This document shows, piece by piece, positions 55,077-64,000 of a DNA stretch of 64,000 nt. This stretch comes from Microcystis panniformis FACHB-1757. GTDB taxonomy: Bacteria; Cyanobacteriota; Cyanobacteriia; Cyanobacteriales; Microcystaceae. The stretch lies in the NCBI RefSeq assembly GCF_001264245.1, contig NZ_CP011339.1:1736001-1800000 (forward strand), in the 5' to 3' direction. The position numbers and the translations under genes were made by a program. Each line of letters opens with the position of its first letter. Within the stretch, counting starts at the first letter, position 1. The notes under the pieces are model-generated. The model ran no database searches. It saw only the letters and a program-made list of their open reading frames with translations, and was not told the origin of the DNA.

Positions 55077-56825
55077 ATGATTCAAGATAAAACCCAAGCA
55101 AAACTAAAGATCATTCCACTAGGAGGACTACACGAAATCGGCAAAAACACCTGTGTTTTTGAATACGATGATGAGATTATTCTCTTGGATGCTGGTTTAG
55201 CTTTTCCTTCCGATGATATGCACGGGGTCAATGTAGTGCTTCCCGATATGACTTATCTAAGAGAAAATCGCCATAAAATTAAGGGTATGATTGTCACCCA
55301 CGGTCACGAAGATCATATCGGTGGCATTCCCTACCATCTCAAACAATTTGATGTACCAATTATCTACGGTCCGCGTCTAGCGATGGCTTTATTGCGGGAT
55401 AAATTGGAAGAAGCAGGATTAGTAAATCGTACTAAATTAGAAACCGTTGCTCCTCGGCAAATGGTGCGTTTAGGTAAATCTTTCATGGTGGAATATATCC
55501 GCAATACCCACTCGATCGCCGATAGTTTTTGTGTAGCAATTCACACTCCTTTAGGGATAATTATTCACACAGGAGATTTTAAAATTGACCATACTCCCGT
55601 CGATGGCGAATTTTTTGATCTGCAAAAAATTGCCGAACATGGCGAGAAAGGGGTGCTATGTTTATTGAGTGATTCCACTAACGCGGAAGTACCCGGTTAT
55701 ACTCCCTCGGAAGCTTCCGTTTATCCCGGTTTAGAGCGGGTTTTTAACCAAGCAACGGGACGGATTATGATCACTACCTTTGCTTCCTCGGTGCATCGGA
55801 TTAATCTGGTGTTGAAATTGGCCCAGAAATTTAACCGGAAAGTGGTGGTAGTGGGTCGATCGATGTTAAATGTCATCGCTCATGCGCGCAATTTGGGGTA
55901 TATAAAATGTCCCGACGATATATTTGAACCCCTGAAAGCGACCCGCAATTTAGCCGATGATAAAATCGTCATTTTAACCACAGGCTCCCAGGGGGAACCT
56001 TTAGCGGCCATGACGCGGATTTCTAAGGGTGAACATCCTCATATTCGTGCGCGTCAGGGGGATACGATTGTCTTTTCCGCTAATCCGATTCCGGGTAATA
56101 CGATCGCTGTGGTCAATACAATTGATCGCCTGATGATGCAGGGTGCTAACGTAGTTTACGGACGCGATAAGGGAATTCACGTTTCCGGCCATGGTTCCCA
56201 AGAAGACCATAAATTGATGCTATCTTTGACGCGGCCGAAGTTTTTTGTGCCAGTGCATGGAGAACACCGAATGCTGGTCAAACACGCTCAGATGGCCCAA
56301 AGTATGGGGATTCCCGCCGAAAATATGGTAATTGTCAAAAATGGTGACACGATCGAGTTAACTAGCGATCGCATTGGCCTCGGCGCGCCAGTGCCTTCGG
56401 GAATCGAGTTAGTTGATCAAGCGGGTGTGGTCCACGAACACATTATGCAGGAAAGACAACAATTAGCCGAAGATGGTGTGATTACGATCGCCGCCTTCGT
56501 TAACGCTGAGGGACAATTAAGCGCACCTCCAGAGATTAATTTGCGCGGTGTGGTGACAAAAGTGGAAATCCCGCTGCTGAATCAGTTAATTATTCGGGCG
56601 ATCGAACGCTGTTTAAGCGATCGCATTGGTGAATTTAAAACTGCGACGGGGGACCCAGATTGGGCCGGTTTGCGGGCCGAAATCGAGACGACTTTGCAAC
56701 GTTTAATCAAACGGGAGTTACAGAGTCAACCTCTAGTGATTTTCCTCCTGCAAGCGGCGGCAACGGAACCAGCGAACAATCGTACTTATCGCCGCCGCCG
56801 TCCCGCAGCTACCATGGCCTCCTAA
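55077..56825 (+). CDS. rnj: Ribonuclease J
   Basis: 582 residues. Metallo-beta-lactamase motif THGHEDHIGGIPY near residue 78, HTGDFKIDHTP near 165, and the beta-CASP part with SGHGSQEDHK and VPVHGEHRML. RNase J is a 5'-3' exonuclease and endonuclease of mRNA decay and processing. An arginine-rich end (RTYRRRRPAATMAS) is typical of cyanobacterial forms. Heptamers follow the stop. Confidence 0.94.
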   Translation: MIQDKTQAKLKIIPLGGLHEIGKNTCVFEYDDEIILLDAGLAFPSDDMHGVNVVLPDMTYLRENRHKIKGMIVTHGHEDHIGGIPYHLKQFDVPIIYGPRLAMALLRDKLEEAGLVNRTKLETVAPRQMVRLGKSFMVEYIRNTHSIADSFCVAIHTPLGIIIHTGDFKIDHTPVDGEFFDLQKIAEHGEKGVLCLLSDSTNAEVPGYTPSEASVYPGLERVFNQATGRIMITTFASSVHRINLVLKLAQKFNRKVVVVGRSMLNVIAHARNLGYIKCPDDIFEPLKATRNLADDKIVILTTGSQGEPLAAMTRISKGEHPHIRARQGDTIVFSANPIPGNTIAVVNTIDRLMMQGANVVYGRDKGIHVSGHGSQEDHKLMLSLTRPKFFVPVHGEHRMLVKHAQMAQSMGIPAENMVIVKNGDTIELTSDRIGLGAPVPSGIELVDQAGVVHEHIMQERQQLAEDGVITIAAFVNAEGQLSAPPEINLRGVVTKVEIPLLNQLIIRAIERCLSDRIGEFKTATGDPDWAGLRAEIETTLQRLIKRELQSQPLVIFLLQAAATEPANNRTYRRRRPAATMAS

Positions 56826-56992
56826 TATCAGTGAGCAGTGAGCAGTAATCAGTGAGCAGTAATCAGTGAAAAGATGGCAAGAAACTGCTATTTAATACTG
56901 GTCACTTAACACATACTGCTCACTTAAAACTCAAATCTGATAACTGTTAACTTACCCACTGATAACTGATAACTGATAACTGATAACTGATC

Positions 56993-57763
56993 ATGTTGCA
57001 CGCTGCCGATTTGCGATCGCTGCTGACCGCCGTTGCCAGGGGAGAAATTAACCCGGAGACAGCCTTAGATAAACTTAAACATCTGGCCTTTGAACCGGTG
57101 GAAGACTTCGCTAAAATTGACCATCATCGTCAATTAAGAACGGGATTTCCGGAGGTTATCTGGGGGCCGGGTAAAACCACCGCTCAAATCGCCCAAATTA
57201 TCAATGTTTTGCGTCAAAATAGTCCCGTGGTTATGGCCACCCGGATTGAAGCAGAGATAGCAGCCCAGCTACAGGAACAGGTGACAGACTTAGTTTATTA
57301 TCCCTTAGCCCGCATCTGTGCCATTGCCGCAGCTGCCCCAGAAAATCCCCCAAAAGGGATAATTTCCATCCTAACGGCGGGAACTGCCGATATTCCCGTA
57401 GCGGAGGAGGCGGCGGTTACTGCTCAATTATGCGGTTTTTCCGTGCAGCGTCTTTGGGATGTGGGAGTAGCGGGAATTCATCGCCTCTTGAATCATCGCC
57501 ATCTATTGGATGCCGCCGATGTGTTAATTGTTGTTGCGGGAATGGAAGGAGCCTTACCAAGTGTGGTAGCGGGATTAGTCGATCGCCCGGTGATCGCCGT
57601 TCCCACGAGTATCGGTTACGGAACCAGTTTCGGTGGTATTGCTCCTTTGTTAACTATGCTCAATTCCTGCGCGGTCGGCATCGGTGTGGTTAATATAGAT
57701 AATGGTTTTGGGGCTGCCATGTTAGCCGGCCAAATTTTACGCACGGCGGCCAGATTAGCTTAG
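56993..57763 (+). CDS. larB: LarB, nickel-pincer cofactor biosynthesis (PurE-like carboxylase)
   Basis: 256 residues. N-terminal region RSLLTAVARGEINPETAL and a PurE-like domain from about 120: ILTAGTADIPVAEEAA, DVGVAGIHRLL, IVVAGMEGALPSVVAGLVDRPVIAVPTSIGYG. LarB carboxylates nicotinic acid adenine dinucleotide to start the nickel-pincer cofactor; larC and larE are not seen here. Heptamer repeats (56850-56990) end two bases before the ATG. Confidence 0.88.
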   Translation: MLHAADLRSLLTAVARGEINPETALDKLKHLAFEPVEDFAKIDHHRQLRTGFPEVIWGPGKTTAQIAQIINVLRQNSPVVMATRIEAEIAAQLQEQVTDLVYYPLARICAIAAAAPENPPKGIISILTAGTADIPVAEEAAVTAQLCGFSVQRLWDVGVAGIHRLLNHRHLLDAADVLIVVAGMEGALPSVVAGLVDRPVIAVPTSIGYGTSFGGIAPLLTMLNSCAVGIGVVNIDNGFGAAMLAGQILRTAARLA

Positions 57764-57836
57764 ATTTTTACTCATCTCAGACTGGAAATCCTATACAGTT
57801 GGTATAGGGATAAACTACTTTGAAAAAGAAGCCGAT

Positions 57837-59747
57837 ATGCACCTAAGTGAAATTACTCATCCCAACCAGTTACATGGTTTATCACTCCGTCAATTAGAAG
57901 ATATTGCCCGTCAGATTCGCGAAAAACACCTCCAGACGATCGCCGCTACCGGTGGACATTTGGGACCGGGGTTAGGAGTCGTAGAACTAACGATCGCCCT
58001 TTACCAAACCCTCGATCTCGATCGCGATAAAGTCCTTTGGGACGTGGGACACCAAGCTTATCCGCACAAACTCCTCACCGGCCGCTATAACGATTTCCAC
58101 ACCCTGCGCCAAAAAAACGGCGTTGCGGGCTATCTAAAACGTTGTGAGAGCAAATTTGACCATTTTGGGGCTGGACACGCCTCCACGAGCATTTCTGCTG
58201 GGTTAGGAATGGCTTTAGCCCGGGATGCCAAGGGGGAAGATTTCAAGGTGGTATCGATCATCGGGGATGGCGCTTTAACCGGGGGTATGGCCCTAGAAGC
58301 GATTAACCATGCTGGACATTTACCGAACACCAACATCATGGTTATCCTCAACGATAACGAGATGTCCATTTCCCCCAACGTCGGGGCAATTTCCCGCTAT
58401 CTCAATAAAGTTCGTTTGAGCGAACCCGTCCAGTTTATCGCCGATAATCTCGAAGAACAATTGAAACACCTACCCTTCTTCGGTGACTCCCTCACCCCCG
58501 AAATGGAACGAGTCAAAGAAGGGATGAAACGGTTAGCAGTTCCCAAAGTCGGCGCTGTCATTGAAGAATTGGGCTTTAAATATTTTGGCCCGATTGATGG
58601 TCATAATATTCCCGAATTAATCGCCACTTTTAAACAGGCCCACAAGGTTCACGGACCGGTTTTCGTCCACGTTGCCACCGTTAAAGGCAAAGGCTACGAA
58701 TGGGCCGAAAAAGATCAAGTGGGTTATCATGCCCAAAATCCCTTTAATTTAGCCACGGGTAAACCGATTCCCTCCAGTAAACCGAAACCTCCCGCTTATT
58801 CTAAAGTTTTCGGGCATACTCTCACTAAATTAGCGGAAAATGACCCGCGCATTATCGGTATCACCGCCGCCATGGCCACCGGGACGGGATTAGATAAATT
58901 TCAGGCAAAACTACCGAAACAGTACATCGATGTGGGAATTGCGGAACAACACGCCGTTACTCTCGCTGGTGGTCTTGCTTGCGAAGGAATGCGCCCAGTT
59001 GTCACTATTTACTCTACTTTCCTGCAGCGGGCTTTTGATCAGATTATTCACGATATCTGCATTCAAAATCTGCCAGTTTTCTTCTGCATGGACCGGGCCG
59101 GTATTGTCGGGGCCGATGGACCGACTCACCAAGGGATGTACGATATCGCCTACCTGCGTTGTATCCCCAATATGACCATTATGGCCCCGAAAGATGAGGC
59201 GGAACTGCAAAGAATGGTCGTAACGGGGATTAATCATACCAGCGGCCCCATTGCCATGCGTTACCCCCGGGGCAACGGTTTAGGGGTTCCCCTGATGGAA
59301 GAGGGTTGGGAAGCTTTACCCATCGGTAAGGGCGAAATTCTCCGCAGTGGCGATGATATTCTCCTGTTAGGATACGGCACTATGGTTAACACTTCCCTAC
59401 AGGTGGCCGAAATCCTCAGCGAACACGGCATCGAGGCCACAGTGGTTAATGCTCGTTTTGTCAAGCCCCTTGATACAGAACTTATCTTTCCCCTTGCCCA
59501 ACGTCTTGGTAAGGTGGTGACTTTAGAAGAAGGTTGTTTGATGGGTGGTTTTGGTTCTGCGGTTTTGGAAGCTTTACAGGATGCTAATATTCTAGTTCCG
59601 GTCAAGCGTTTCGGGGTTCCCGATAAATTAGTGGACCACGCAACACCAGAGGAATCCTTCGCTGATTTGGGTTTAACCAGTCCCCAGATTGCCGAACAGG
59701 TTTTGGCGGCATTTTTTAGCCAAAAACAAACCGCTAACGTTGGTTAA
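57837..59747 (+). CDS. dxs: 1-deoxy-D-xylulose-5-phosphate synthase
   Basis: 636 residues. TPP-binding GDGALTGGMALEAINHAG with NDNEMSISPN (near residues 145-185), the transketolase GIAEQHAVTLAGGLA and DRAGIVGADGPTHQG segments and a C-terminal transketolase domain. First step of the MEP isoprenoid pathway, feeding the polyprenyl synthase also encoded here. A terminator follows. Confidence 0.96.
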   Translation: MHLSEITHPNQLHGLSLRQLEDIARQIREKHLQTIAATGGHLGPGLGVVELTIALYQTLDLDRDKVLWDVGHQAYPHKLLTGRYNDFHTLRQKNGVAGYLKRCESKFDHFGAGHASTSISAGLGMALARDAKGEDFKVVSIIGDGALTGGMALEAINHAGHLPNTNIMVILNDNEMSISPNVGAISRYLNKVRLSEPVQFIADNLEEQLKHLPFFGDSLTPEMERVKEGMKRLAVPKVGAVIEELGFKYFGPIDGHNIPELIATFKQAHKVHGPVFVHVATVKGKGYEWAEKDQVGYHAQNPFNLATGKPIPSSKPKPPAYSKVFGHTLTKLAENDPRIIGITAAMATGTGLDKFQAKLPKQYIDVGIAEQHAVTLAGGLACEGMRPVVTIYSTFLQRAFDQIIHDICIQNLPVFFCMDRAGIVGADGPTHQGMYDIAYLRCIPNMTIMAPKDEAELQRMVVTGINHTSGPIAMRYPRGNGLGVPLMEEGWEALPIGKGEILRSGDDILLLGYGTMVNTSLQVAEILSEHGIEATVVNARFVKPLDTELIFPLAQRLGKVVTLEEGCLMGGFGSAVLEALQDANILVPVKRFGVPDKLVDHATPEESFADLGLTSPQIAEQVLAAFFSQKQTANVG

Positions 59748-59765
59748 AATCTCAAGATTAGCTTG

Positions 59766-59805
59766 GCCAGTTTTCCCGAAAAATTAGGGAAGACTGGCTT
59801 TTTTT
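59766..59805 (+). terminator. Intrinsic terminator of dxs
   Basis: GCCAGTTTTCCC ... GGGAAGACTGGC stem followed by seven T, 18 bases after the stop. Confidence 0.88.
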
Positions 59806-59836
59806 GGTCTAGATAGTCAATGAACACTGCCGGCAA

Positions 59837-60245
59837 TAAATAGGGTTTGCGGCAAAAAGTACGGGCGAAGCATTCGGACAATAACCTATCGGTGAAACTG
59901 TAGATTTTCGGCGTTGTCAAATTGAAAGATGCTCCCAATCAGCACCGGAACGGAAATTACTTTGATAGGAAAGATTACCCTGCATCTTGACAATTAGTGT
60001 TTAATGAACGAATAGTGCCGATAGTTGGGCTTAAGTGGGGAACAAGAGTCGCTCGATTTAGCAGTGGAATTAGCCCTAAAATCGGCGTAGGGCTAATTCA
60101 TGAATTAGCCCTACAATCGGCGTTGTCAAATTGAAAGATGCTCCGAATCAGCACCGGAGCATTGCATCTTTCCTATTCTGATATGACAACGCCAGATTTT
60201 CTATCCGAATGCTTCGCCCGTACTTTTTGCCGCATACCCTATTTA
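59837..60245. mobile_element. 409-bp composite MITE (GGGTTTGC family) with inner direct repeats and a REP palindrome
   Basis: The ends are long inverted repeats (TAAATAGGGTTTGCGGCAAA... and ...ACCCTATTTA), close to 39 bp. Inside are two direct copies of GGCGTTGTCAAATTGAAAGA (59910 and 60119) and the palindrome 60087-60114. No gene seen. Confidence 0.8.
60087..60114. repeat. REP palindrome identical to the recurrent CRISPR spacer core
   Basis: GTAGGG...TTCATGAA...CCCTAC, 28 bp, identical to the palindrome in spacers 3, 6, 9 and 12 of array 2 and in two spacers of array 1. Confidence 0.92.
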
Positions 60246-60372
60246 GGAGAAAACTGCTCGATTCAATAATTTGAGCTAAAATCCAACATTTTTAAAGACA
60301 TGGGTGCAGTTTCCCGCAAGTGTCGCTCATTTTCGATAGACAAAAGTTATTGCTGTCACCCCCAACACAAGT

Positions 60373-62484
60373 TTACTGTCCCACCCGCCAAATTTTGATA
60401 GTATTGTCACCACTTCCACTAGCTAAATAGCGGCCATCGGGACTATATACTACTGAGATAACCACATCAGAATGACCAGTAAGGGTACGCAATTCTTTTC
60501 CGGTTGCTACTTCCCAAATTTTGATAGTATTGTCATCACTCCCACTGGCTAAATAGCGACCATCGGGACTATATACCACTGACATAACCTCGCGAGAATG
60601 ACCAGTAAGGGTACGCAATTCTTTTCCCGTTGCTACCTCCCAAATTTTGATAGTTTTGTCCCAACTCCCACTGGCTAAATAGCGACCATCGGGACTATAT
60701 ACTACTGACCTAACCCAGTCAGAATGACCGGTAAGAGTACGCAATTGTTTTCCCGTTGCTACCTCCCAAATTTTGATAGTTTTGTCATCATTCCCACTAG
60801 CTAAATAGCGACCATCGGGACTATATACTACTGACATAACAAAGAGAGAATGACCAGTAAGAGTACGCAATTGTTTTCCCGTTGCCACCTCCCAAATTGT
60901 GAGAGTATCGTCATCACTCCCACTGGCTAAATAGCGACCATCGGGACTATATACCACTGACATAACCTCGCGAGAATGACCAGTAAGGGTACGCAATTCT
61001 TTTCCCGTTGCTACCTCCCAAATTTTGATAGTTTTGTCCCAACTCCCACTGGCTAAATAGCGACCATCGGGACTATATACTACTGACCTAACCCAGTCAG
61101 AATGACCGGTAAGAGTACGCAATTGTTTTCCCGTTGCTACCTCCCAAATTTTGATAGTTTTGTCCCAACTCCCACTAGCTAAATAGCGGCCATCGGGACT
61201 ATATGCTACTGACCAAACCACATTAGAATGACCAGTAAGGGTTTTATCTAAGAAGCGAAGACTAGATAAATCAGATATTAATAATTGAGGAGTAACCGGA
61301 AATCTTTTATATTTTAAATAACCATAAACTTGCGTTATTCCTATTCCTAATAACAAAACTCCACCAAGAGCTATCATTCTGTTTCTCAGATTATTCTTTT
61401 TAACCGGTTGTGCTGGTGTTTTTTTGGGTACAGGTGCGGGTGAAACCGGCGGAGAAGGATTAATATTAGGAATAACTGGCGGTTGTTTTTGAGTTACAAC
61501 AGGCTGCGGATTTCGTTGTGCTGGTGGAGATGGTCTATTAGGAGTTATAGGAGGTAACTTTAATTGCCTTTCAATCTCATCTAAACGTTGTAAAATAACC
61601 CTAGTATTAGCCGGTCTATTCCTTGGTAATCTCCCCATCAACTCATCAATAAAATCCAACAATAACGGGTGAATATTTTCCGTTTCTTCTCGCCAAGCTA
61701 AAACATCATTAACCGCATCATAAATTTCTAAGGGATGTTTTCCGGTTAATAAATGTACAAAAGTTCGTCCTAAAGCATGAAAATCTGATTGAATCACTGC
61801 TTGGCCATGTTGTTGTTCATTGGGTGTATATCCGGCTGAGGTAATACCTGTTACTTGTTGACCTTTTCCCTTTTGATGATAGGTTTGGGTTTCTTCCCTT
61901 GCTGTCCCTGCTGTCCCAAAATCAATTAACACCAACTCGCCACTATTCCGCAACATAATATTAGGGGGTTTAATATCTTGATGCAGCCAATTCTGTTGAT
62001 GAATTTTATCGAGAATTAAAGTAATTTCTCTCAGCCATTTAAAAGCCCGTTTTTGACTTAACTTATCATACTGGTTGAGCCACTGTTCTAAATCAATACC
62101 CTCCACTTTTTCCATAACTAAACAGTGTAATATTTTCCCCTCCCTCGTGGAATATTGAAAATAGGCATCTGCTCGAGGAACACCGGTGACATTTTGACGA
62201 CTCAACTCTAATAAAACGTCATATTCCCGTTTAAATAATTCAACTGCTTTCGGTTCATTATTCCATTTTTCTTGTAATACCTTGAGGATTTTTGCCGTAA
62301 AACCTTCAAAAGCCTCATAAACAATGCCAAAACCAGTCGTATCACTCAATAACCGACTCACCCTATATTTACCATTTAACAACAATTGAGAGCCGCAACT
62401 TTGACAGTAACGAGTATTCGAGTTATTATTACTCGGATGACCCGGTTGATAACAATTGGGATTAATGCAGTAACAGGGTTTCAT
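60373..62484 (-). CDS. Zinc-ribbon Ser/Thr protein kinase with C-terminal seven-blade WD40 propeller
   Basis: 703 residues. N-terminal zinc ribbon (CYCINPNC, CQSC), kinase domain (about 35-300: HQDIKPPNIML with catalytic Asp, LIDFGTAG, SDFHALGRTFVHLL), a Pro-rich linker (about 315-365), one membrane helix (MIALGGVLLLGIGITQVYGYL, about 370-390) and seven WD40 repeats of 42 residues (about 415-700). The repeats are nearly identical: blades 2 and 5 match exactly and 3 and 6 almost. So a membrane-anchored kinase with an external or lumenal propeller sensor is predicted. Confidence 0.88.
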   Translation of the reverse strand: MKPCYCINPNCYQPGHPSNNNSNTRYCQSCGSQLLLNGKYRVSRLLSDTTGFGIVYEAFEGFTAKILKVLQEKWNNEPKAVELFKREYDVLLELSRQNVTGVPRADAYFQYSTREGKILHCLVMEKVEGIDLEQWLNQYDKLSQKRAFKWLREITLILDKIHQQNWLHQDIKPPNIMLRNSGELVLIDFGTAGTAREETQTYHQKGKGQQVTGITSAGYTPNEQQHGQAVIQSDFHALGRTFVHLLTGKHPLEIYDAVNDVLAWREETENIHPLLLDFIDELMGRLPRNRPANTRVILQRLDEIERQLKLPPITPNRPSPPAQRNPQPVVTQKQPPVIPNINPSPPVSPAPVPKKTPAQPVKKNNLRNRMIALGGVLLLGIGITQVYGYLKYKRFPVTPQLLISDLSSLRFLDKTLTGHSNVVWSVAYSPDGRYLASGSWDKTIKIWEVATGKQLRTLTGHSDWVRSVVYSPDGRYLASGSWDKTIKIWEVATGKELRTLTGHSREVMSVVYSPDGRYLASGSDDDTLTIWEVATGKQLRTLTGHSLFVMSVVYSPDGRYLASGNDDKTIKIWEVATGKQLRTLTGHSDWVRSVVYSPDGRYLASGSWDKTIKIWEVATGKELRTLTGHSREVMSVVYSPDGRYLASGSDDNTIKIWEVATGKELRTLTGHSDVVISVVYSPDGRYLASGSGDNTIKIWRVGQ

Positions 62485-62557
62485 CTCGGCTATCAGTTAT
62501 TTTATTGGGTGAATAATTGAAGGTTCCCTTTACCTGTCTTTGAAGGCATTTTATCAT

Positions 62558-62707
62558 AAGTAGCTGGTTATAATTAAATTAAAAATGGATTTTAGGTTCG
62601 ATCCCCCCTGCCCCCCTTGATAAGGGGGGTGCCGATCCCCCCTTAGTCCCCCCTTAATCCCCCCTTAATAAGGGGGGCATCTGATAATTTTTAACGCCTA
62701 CCTACTT
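62558..62707. mobile_element. MITE of the AAGTAGCTGG...CCTACTT family
   Basis: Inverse orientation relative to 40994-41112, with several CCCCCCTT/AAGGGGGG arms inside, so that two nested hairpins are possible. No gene. Confidence 0.75.
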
Positions 62708-62796
62708 AAGTAAGCTAAAACGGATTTTAACCGCCTATCCTTAGATTAGCTGTCTCGGAGTCTCGGAGTCTCGACTAGGAAATTAATTTTGCACGA

Positions 62797-63423
62797 CTAC
62801 TTAACTAACACTCCATTCAGAAAAATTTCGGCAATACCTTCGGCCATTTCTTGTAAAGCTAAGGGGGAAGCATTGCTATCTAAAATAGTTTCACTGGAAA
62901 AACCGGCAATTGCAAACATTCCTAGAAAAACCTGGGCCACAATTTTCGGATTCATGGGACGATAGATACCACGATCGATCGCTGTTTGAAAAAAAGCCTC
63001 GGCCACATCGGTCATTTTAGCAATTACCTCCGATTGAATCCGATCTTTTAATTCGGGGTGAAATTGTGCCTCTATAAAACAAACTCGCAATAAATCGCTA
63101 TTTTCTCGCATTCTCAACACCCTACGTCGCATCACCTGCGCTACCGCTTTATAACTGCCCATTTCGCTCAATTCCGTCAGCAAGTCGGTGAGAATATCCA
63201 CCCATCCCCTAGTGGCCACTTCGATTAAAATCGCCTTTTTGTTGGGAAAATAACGAAATAAAGTTCCTTCTGCCACATTTGCTTTTCCTGCTAGGTCTTT
63301 GGTCGTGGTTCCTTCATAACCCTTAGCGGCAAATAAACGTAAAGCGGCCTGTAGAATACGACTACGGGTATCTTCTTCCCCAGAATTGGTCTCAGTTAGG
63401 GAACGTTGAAAAAGACTTTGCAT
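62797..63423 (-). CDS. TetR/AcrR-family transcriptional regulator
   Basis: 208 residues. The N-terminal helix-turn-helix is clear: RILQAALRLFAAKGYEGTTT, then AEGTLFRYFPNKKAIL. The C-terminal helical ligand domain has no recognisable subgroup pattern. No neighbouring efflux or metabolic gene indicates its target. A MITE and a repeat end (GCAAAATTAATTT-type, 62778) lie at its 3' side. Confidence 0.88.
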   Translation of the reverse strand: MQSLFQRSLTETNSGEEDTRSRILQAALRLFAAKGYEGTTTKDLAGKANVAEGTLFRYFPNKKAILIEVATRGWVDILTDLLTELSEMGSYKAVAQVMRRRVLRMRENSDLLRVCFIEAQFHPELKDRIQSEVIAKMTDVAEAFFQTAIDRGIYRPMNPKIVAQVFLGMFAIAGFSSETILDSNASPLALQEMAEGIAEIFLNGVLVK

Positions 63424-63464
63424 AATTATTGACAGCTAGAACGGGATAGAGCCATTGTCATCGA

Positions 63465-63665
63465 TCAAGTCAGGTGTTTACTCAAATGCTTCATAAAATT
63501 TTGAGTAATTGGAGTAACTTGGCCTTTAACAACGAGCGCACGAGCTTGACAATGGGCTAAGTTTCCAGCCAAGATAACCGAAAGATTTTCATTCTCCCAG
63601 ATAAAGCCTAGTTCTAGACCCAAATACTAGGGCAAAACGTTGACACTTGCTCCCCTATCAATCAA
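63465..63665 (-). pseudogene. Retropepsin-like aspartyl protease remnant
   Basis: Minus-strand frame reads LIDRGASVNVLP, a TAG stop, then YLGLELGFIWENENLSVIL and AGNLAHCQARALVVKGQVTP. The start resembles the active-site motif of retropepsin-like proteases, DTGAS, here with Arg for Thr, and the stop lies six codons later. No longer open frame is seen upstream. A decayed short gene; the family call is by motif only. Confidence 0.45.
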
Positions 63666-63845
63666 ACCTTACTCTGGACTGCTGAAAAACATCGTCAGTG
63701 CAAGGCTATAACCAGTATTTTCCACCATTTTTTACTGTCTCTAAACTATTATGGAAAACTACAGGCCGCATCCCACTCAGGCATGAGTATAATTACTCAT
63801 TGACAAAGTTGTGAGAAAATAGAAAGAAATACAAGGAAAAAAGCC

Positions 63846-64000
63846 ATGCTGGGGATACCCCTGCAAGAAAAAGCCCAACTAGAGAAATATCTCCTGGAAA
63901 CCGCCAAAATTCTCTGAAAATATACCGAACCAGAAAAGCTCAACGACTTCGAGAATAATGAAAAACTTTCTAGACTCAACCAACCGAGGGGAAAAAAATA
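63846..64000 (+). pseudogene. Transposase N-terminal remnant, runs off the window
   Basis: The plus-strand frame reads LQEKAQLEKYLLETAKIL, a TGA stop, then KYTEPEKLNDFENNEKLS to the window end. Helical, charged text of this kind begins several cyanobacterial transposases (possibly ISKra4 group). The in-frame stop marks it as broken. Confidence 0.35.

Noticed and set aside
62590..62610. GGTTCGATCC words like a tRNA T-loop
   Set aside because: They belong to the AAGTAG-family MITE (also at 36661 and 41070) and no acceptor or anticodon arms can be formed.

Overview
The window looks like the chromosome of a bloom-forming unicellular cyanobacterium, most likely Microcystis or a close relative. 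The reasons are: HIP1 octamers (GCGATCGC) in several genes (for example near 23797, 28044, 30563 and 31072); cyanobacterial and plastid lineage genes (CPP1-like DnaJ-type membrane protein, CIA30-domain protein, polyprenyl synthase, DUF29); the tig-clpP-clpX cluster; and an exceptional load of insertion sequences, MITEs, heptamer repeats and REP-like palindromes. The species is inferred, not proven. No tRNA or rRNA was seen.

Layout. 1-11 kb is mostly housekeeping (citramalate synthase, polyprenyl diphosphate synthase, HAD hydrolase, CPP1-like, CIA30) with two TnpB elements. 11-17.6 kb is a Type IIG restriction-modification gene whose upstream region has been copied several times, together with a RAYT (REP-associated tyrosine transposase) gene and arrays of its palindrome. 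17.6-25 kb is a decayed zone: a membrane alpha/beta-hydrolase broken by an IS630 element and frameshifts, an IS5-type element nested in another IS630 element, an acyltransferase gene split by a MITE with a clean target duplication, and a frameshifted small membrane gene. 25-31.3 kb holds a deacetylase, a DUF29 protein, a Crp-family regulator, a toxin-antitoxin pair, a dynamin-like GTPase and a frameshifted transglutaminase-like gene.

31.3-42.8 kb is a Type III-B CRISPR-Cas locus with a mirror-like layout. Two arrays of the same 35-bp repeat point away from each other. Between them lies a minus-strand operon: Uma2-type nuclease, two-helix membrane SAVED protein, HD-less Cas10/Cmr2 with intact GGDD, Cmr3, a small unknown gene, Cmr4, a small-subunit gene split by an IS, and a double-RAMP (Cmr6/Cmr1-like) protein. 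Both inner and outer edges carry inverted repeats. Only a C-terminal scrap of cas2 remains and no cas1 or cas6 is visible. The same palindrome-containing spacer occurs six times in the two arrays; its 28-bp palindrome is a member of the RAYT-associated family and an identical copy lies elsewhere in the window (60087-60114). The operon suggests cyclic-oligonucleotide signalling from Cas10 to a membrane SAVED effector.

43-60 kb is ordinary: pseudokinase, Dps, peroxiredoxin-glutaredoxin, UppP, alpha/beta hydrolase, an AF2212-like antitoxin, clpX-clpP-tig, asd-dapA-rnj (lysine pathway and RNase J), larB and dxs. 60-64 kb holds a zinc-ribbon/kinase/WD40 protein with nearly identical blades, a TetR regulator, and two decayed fragments (retropepsin-like protease and a probable transposase) at the right edge.
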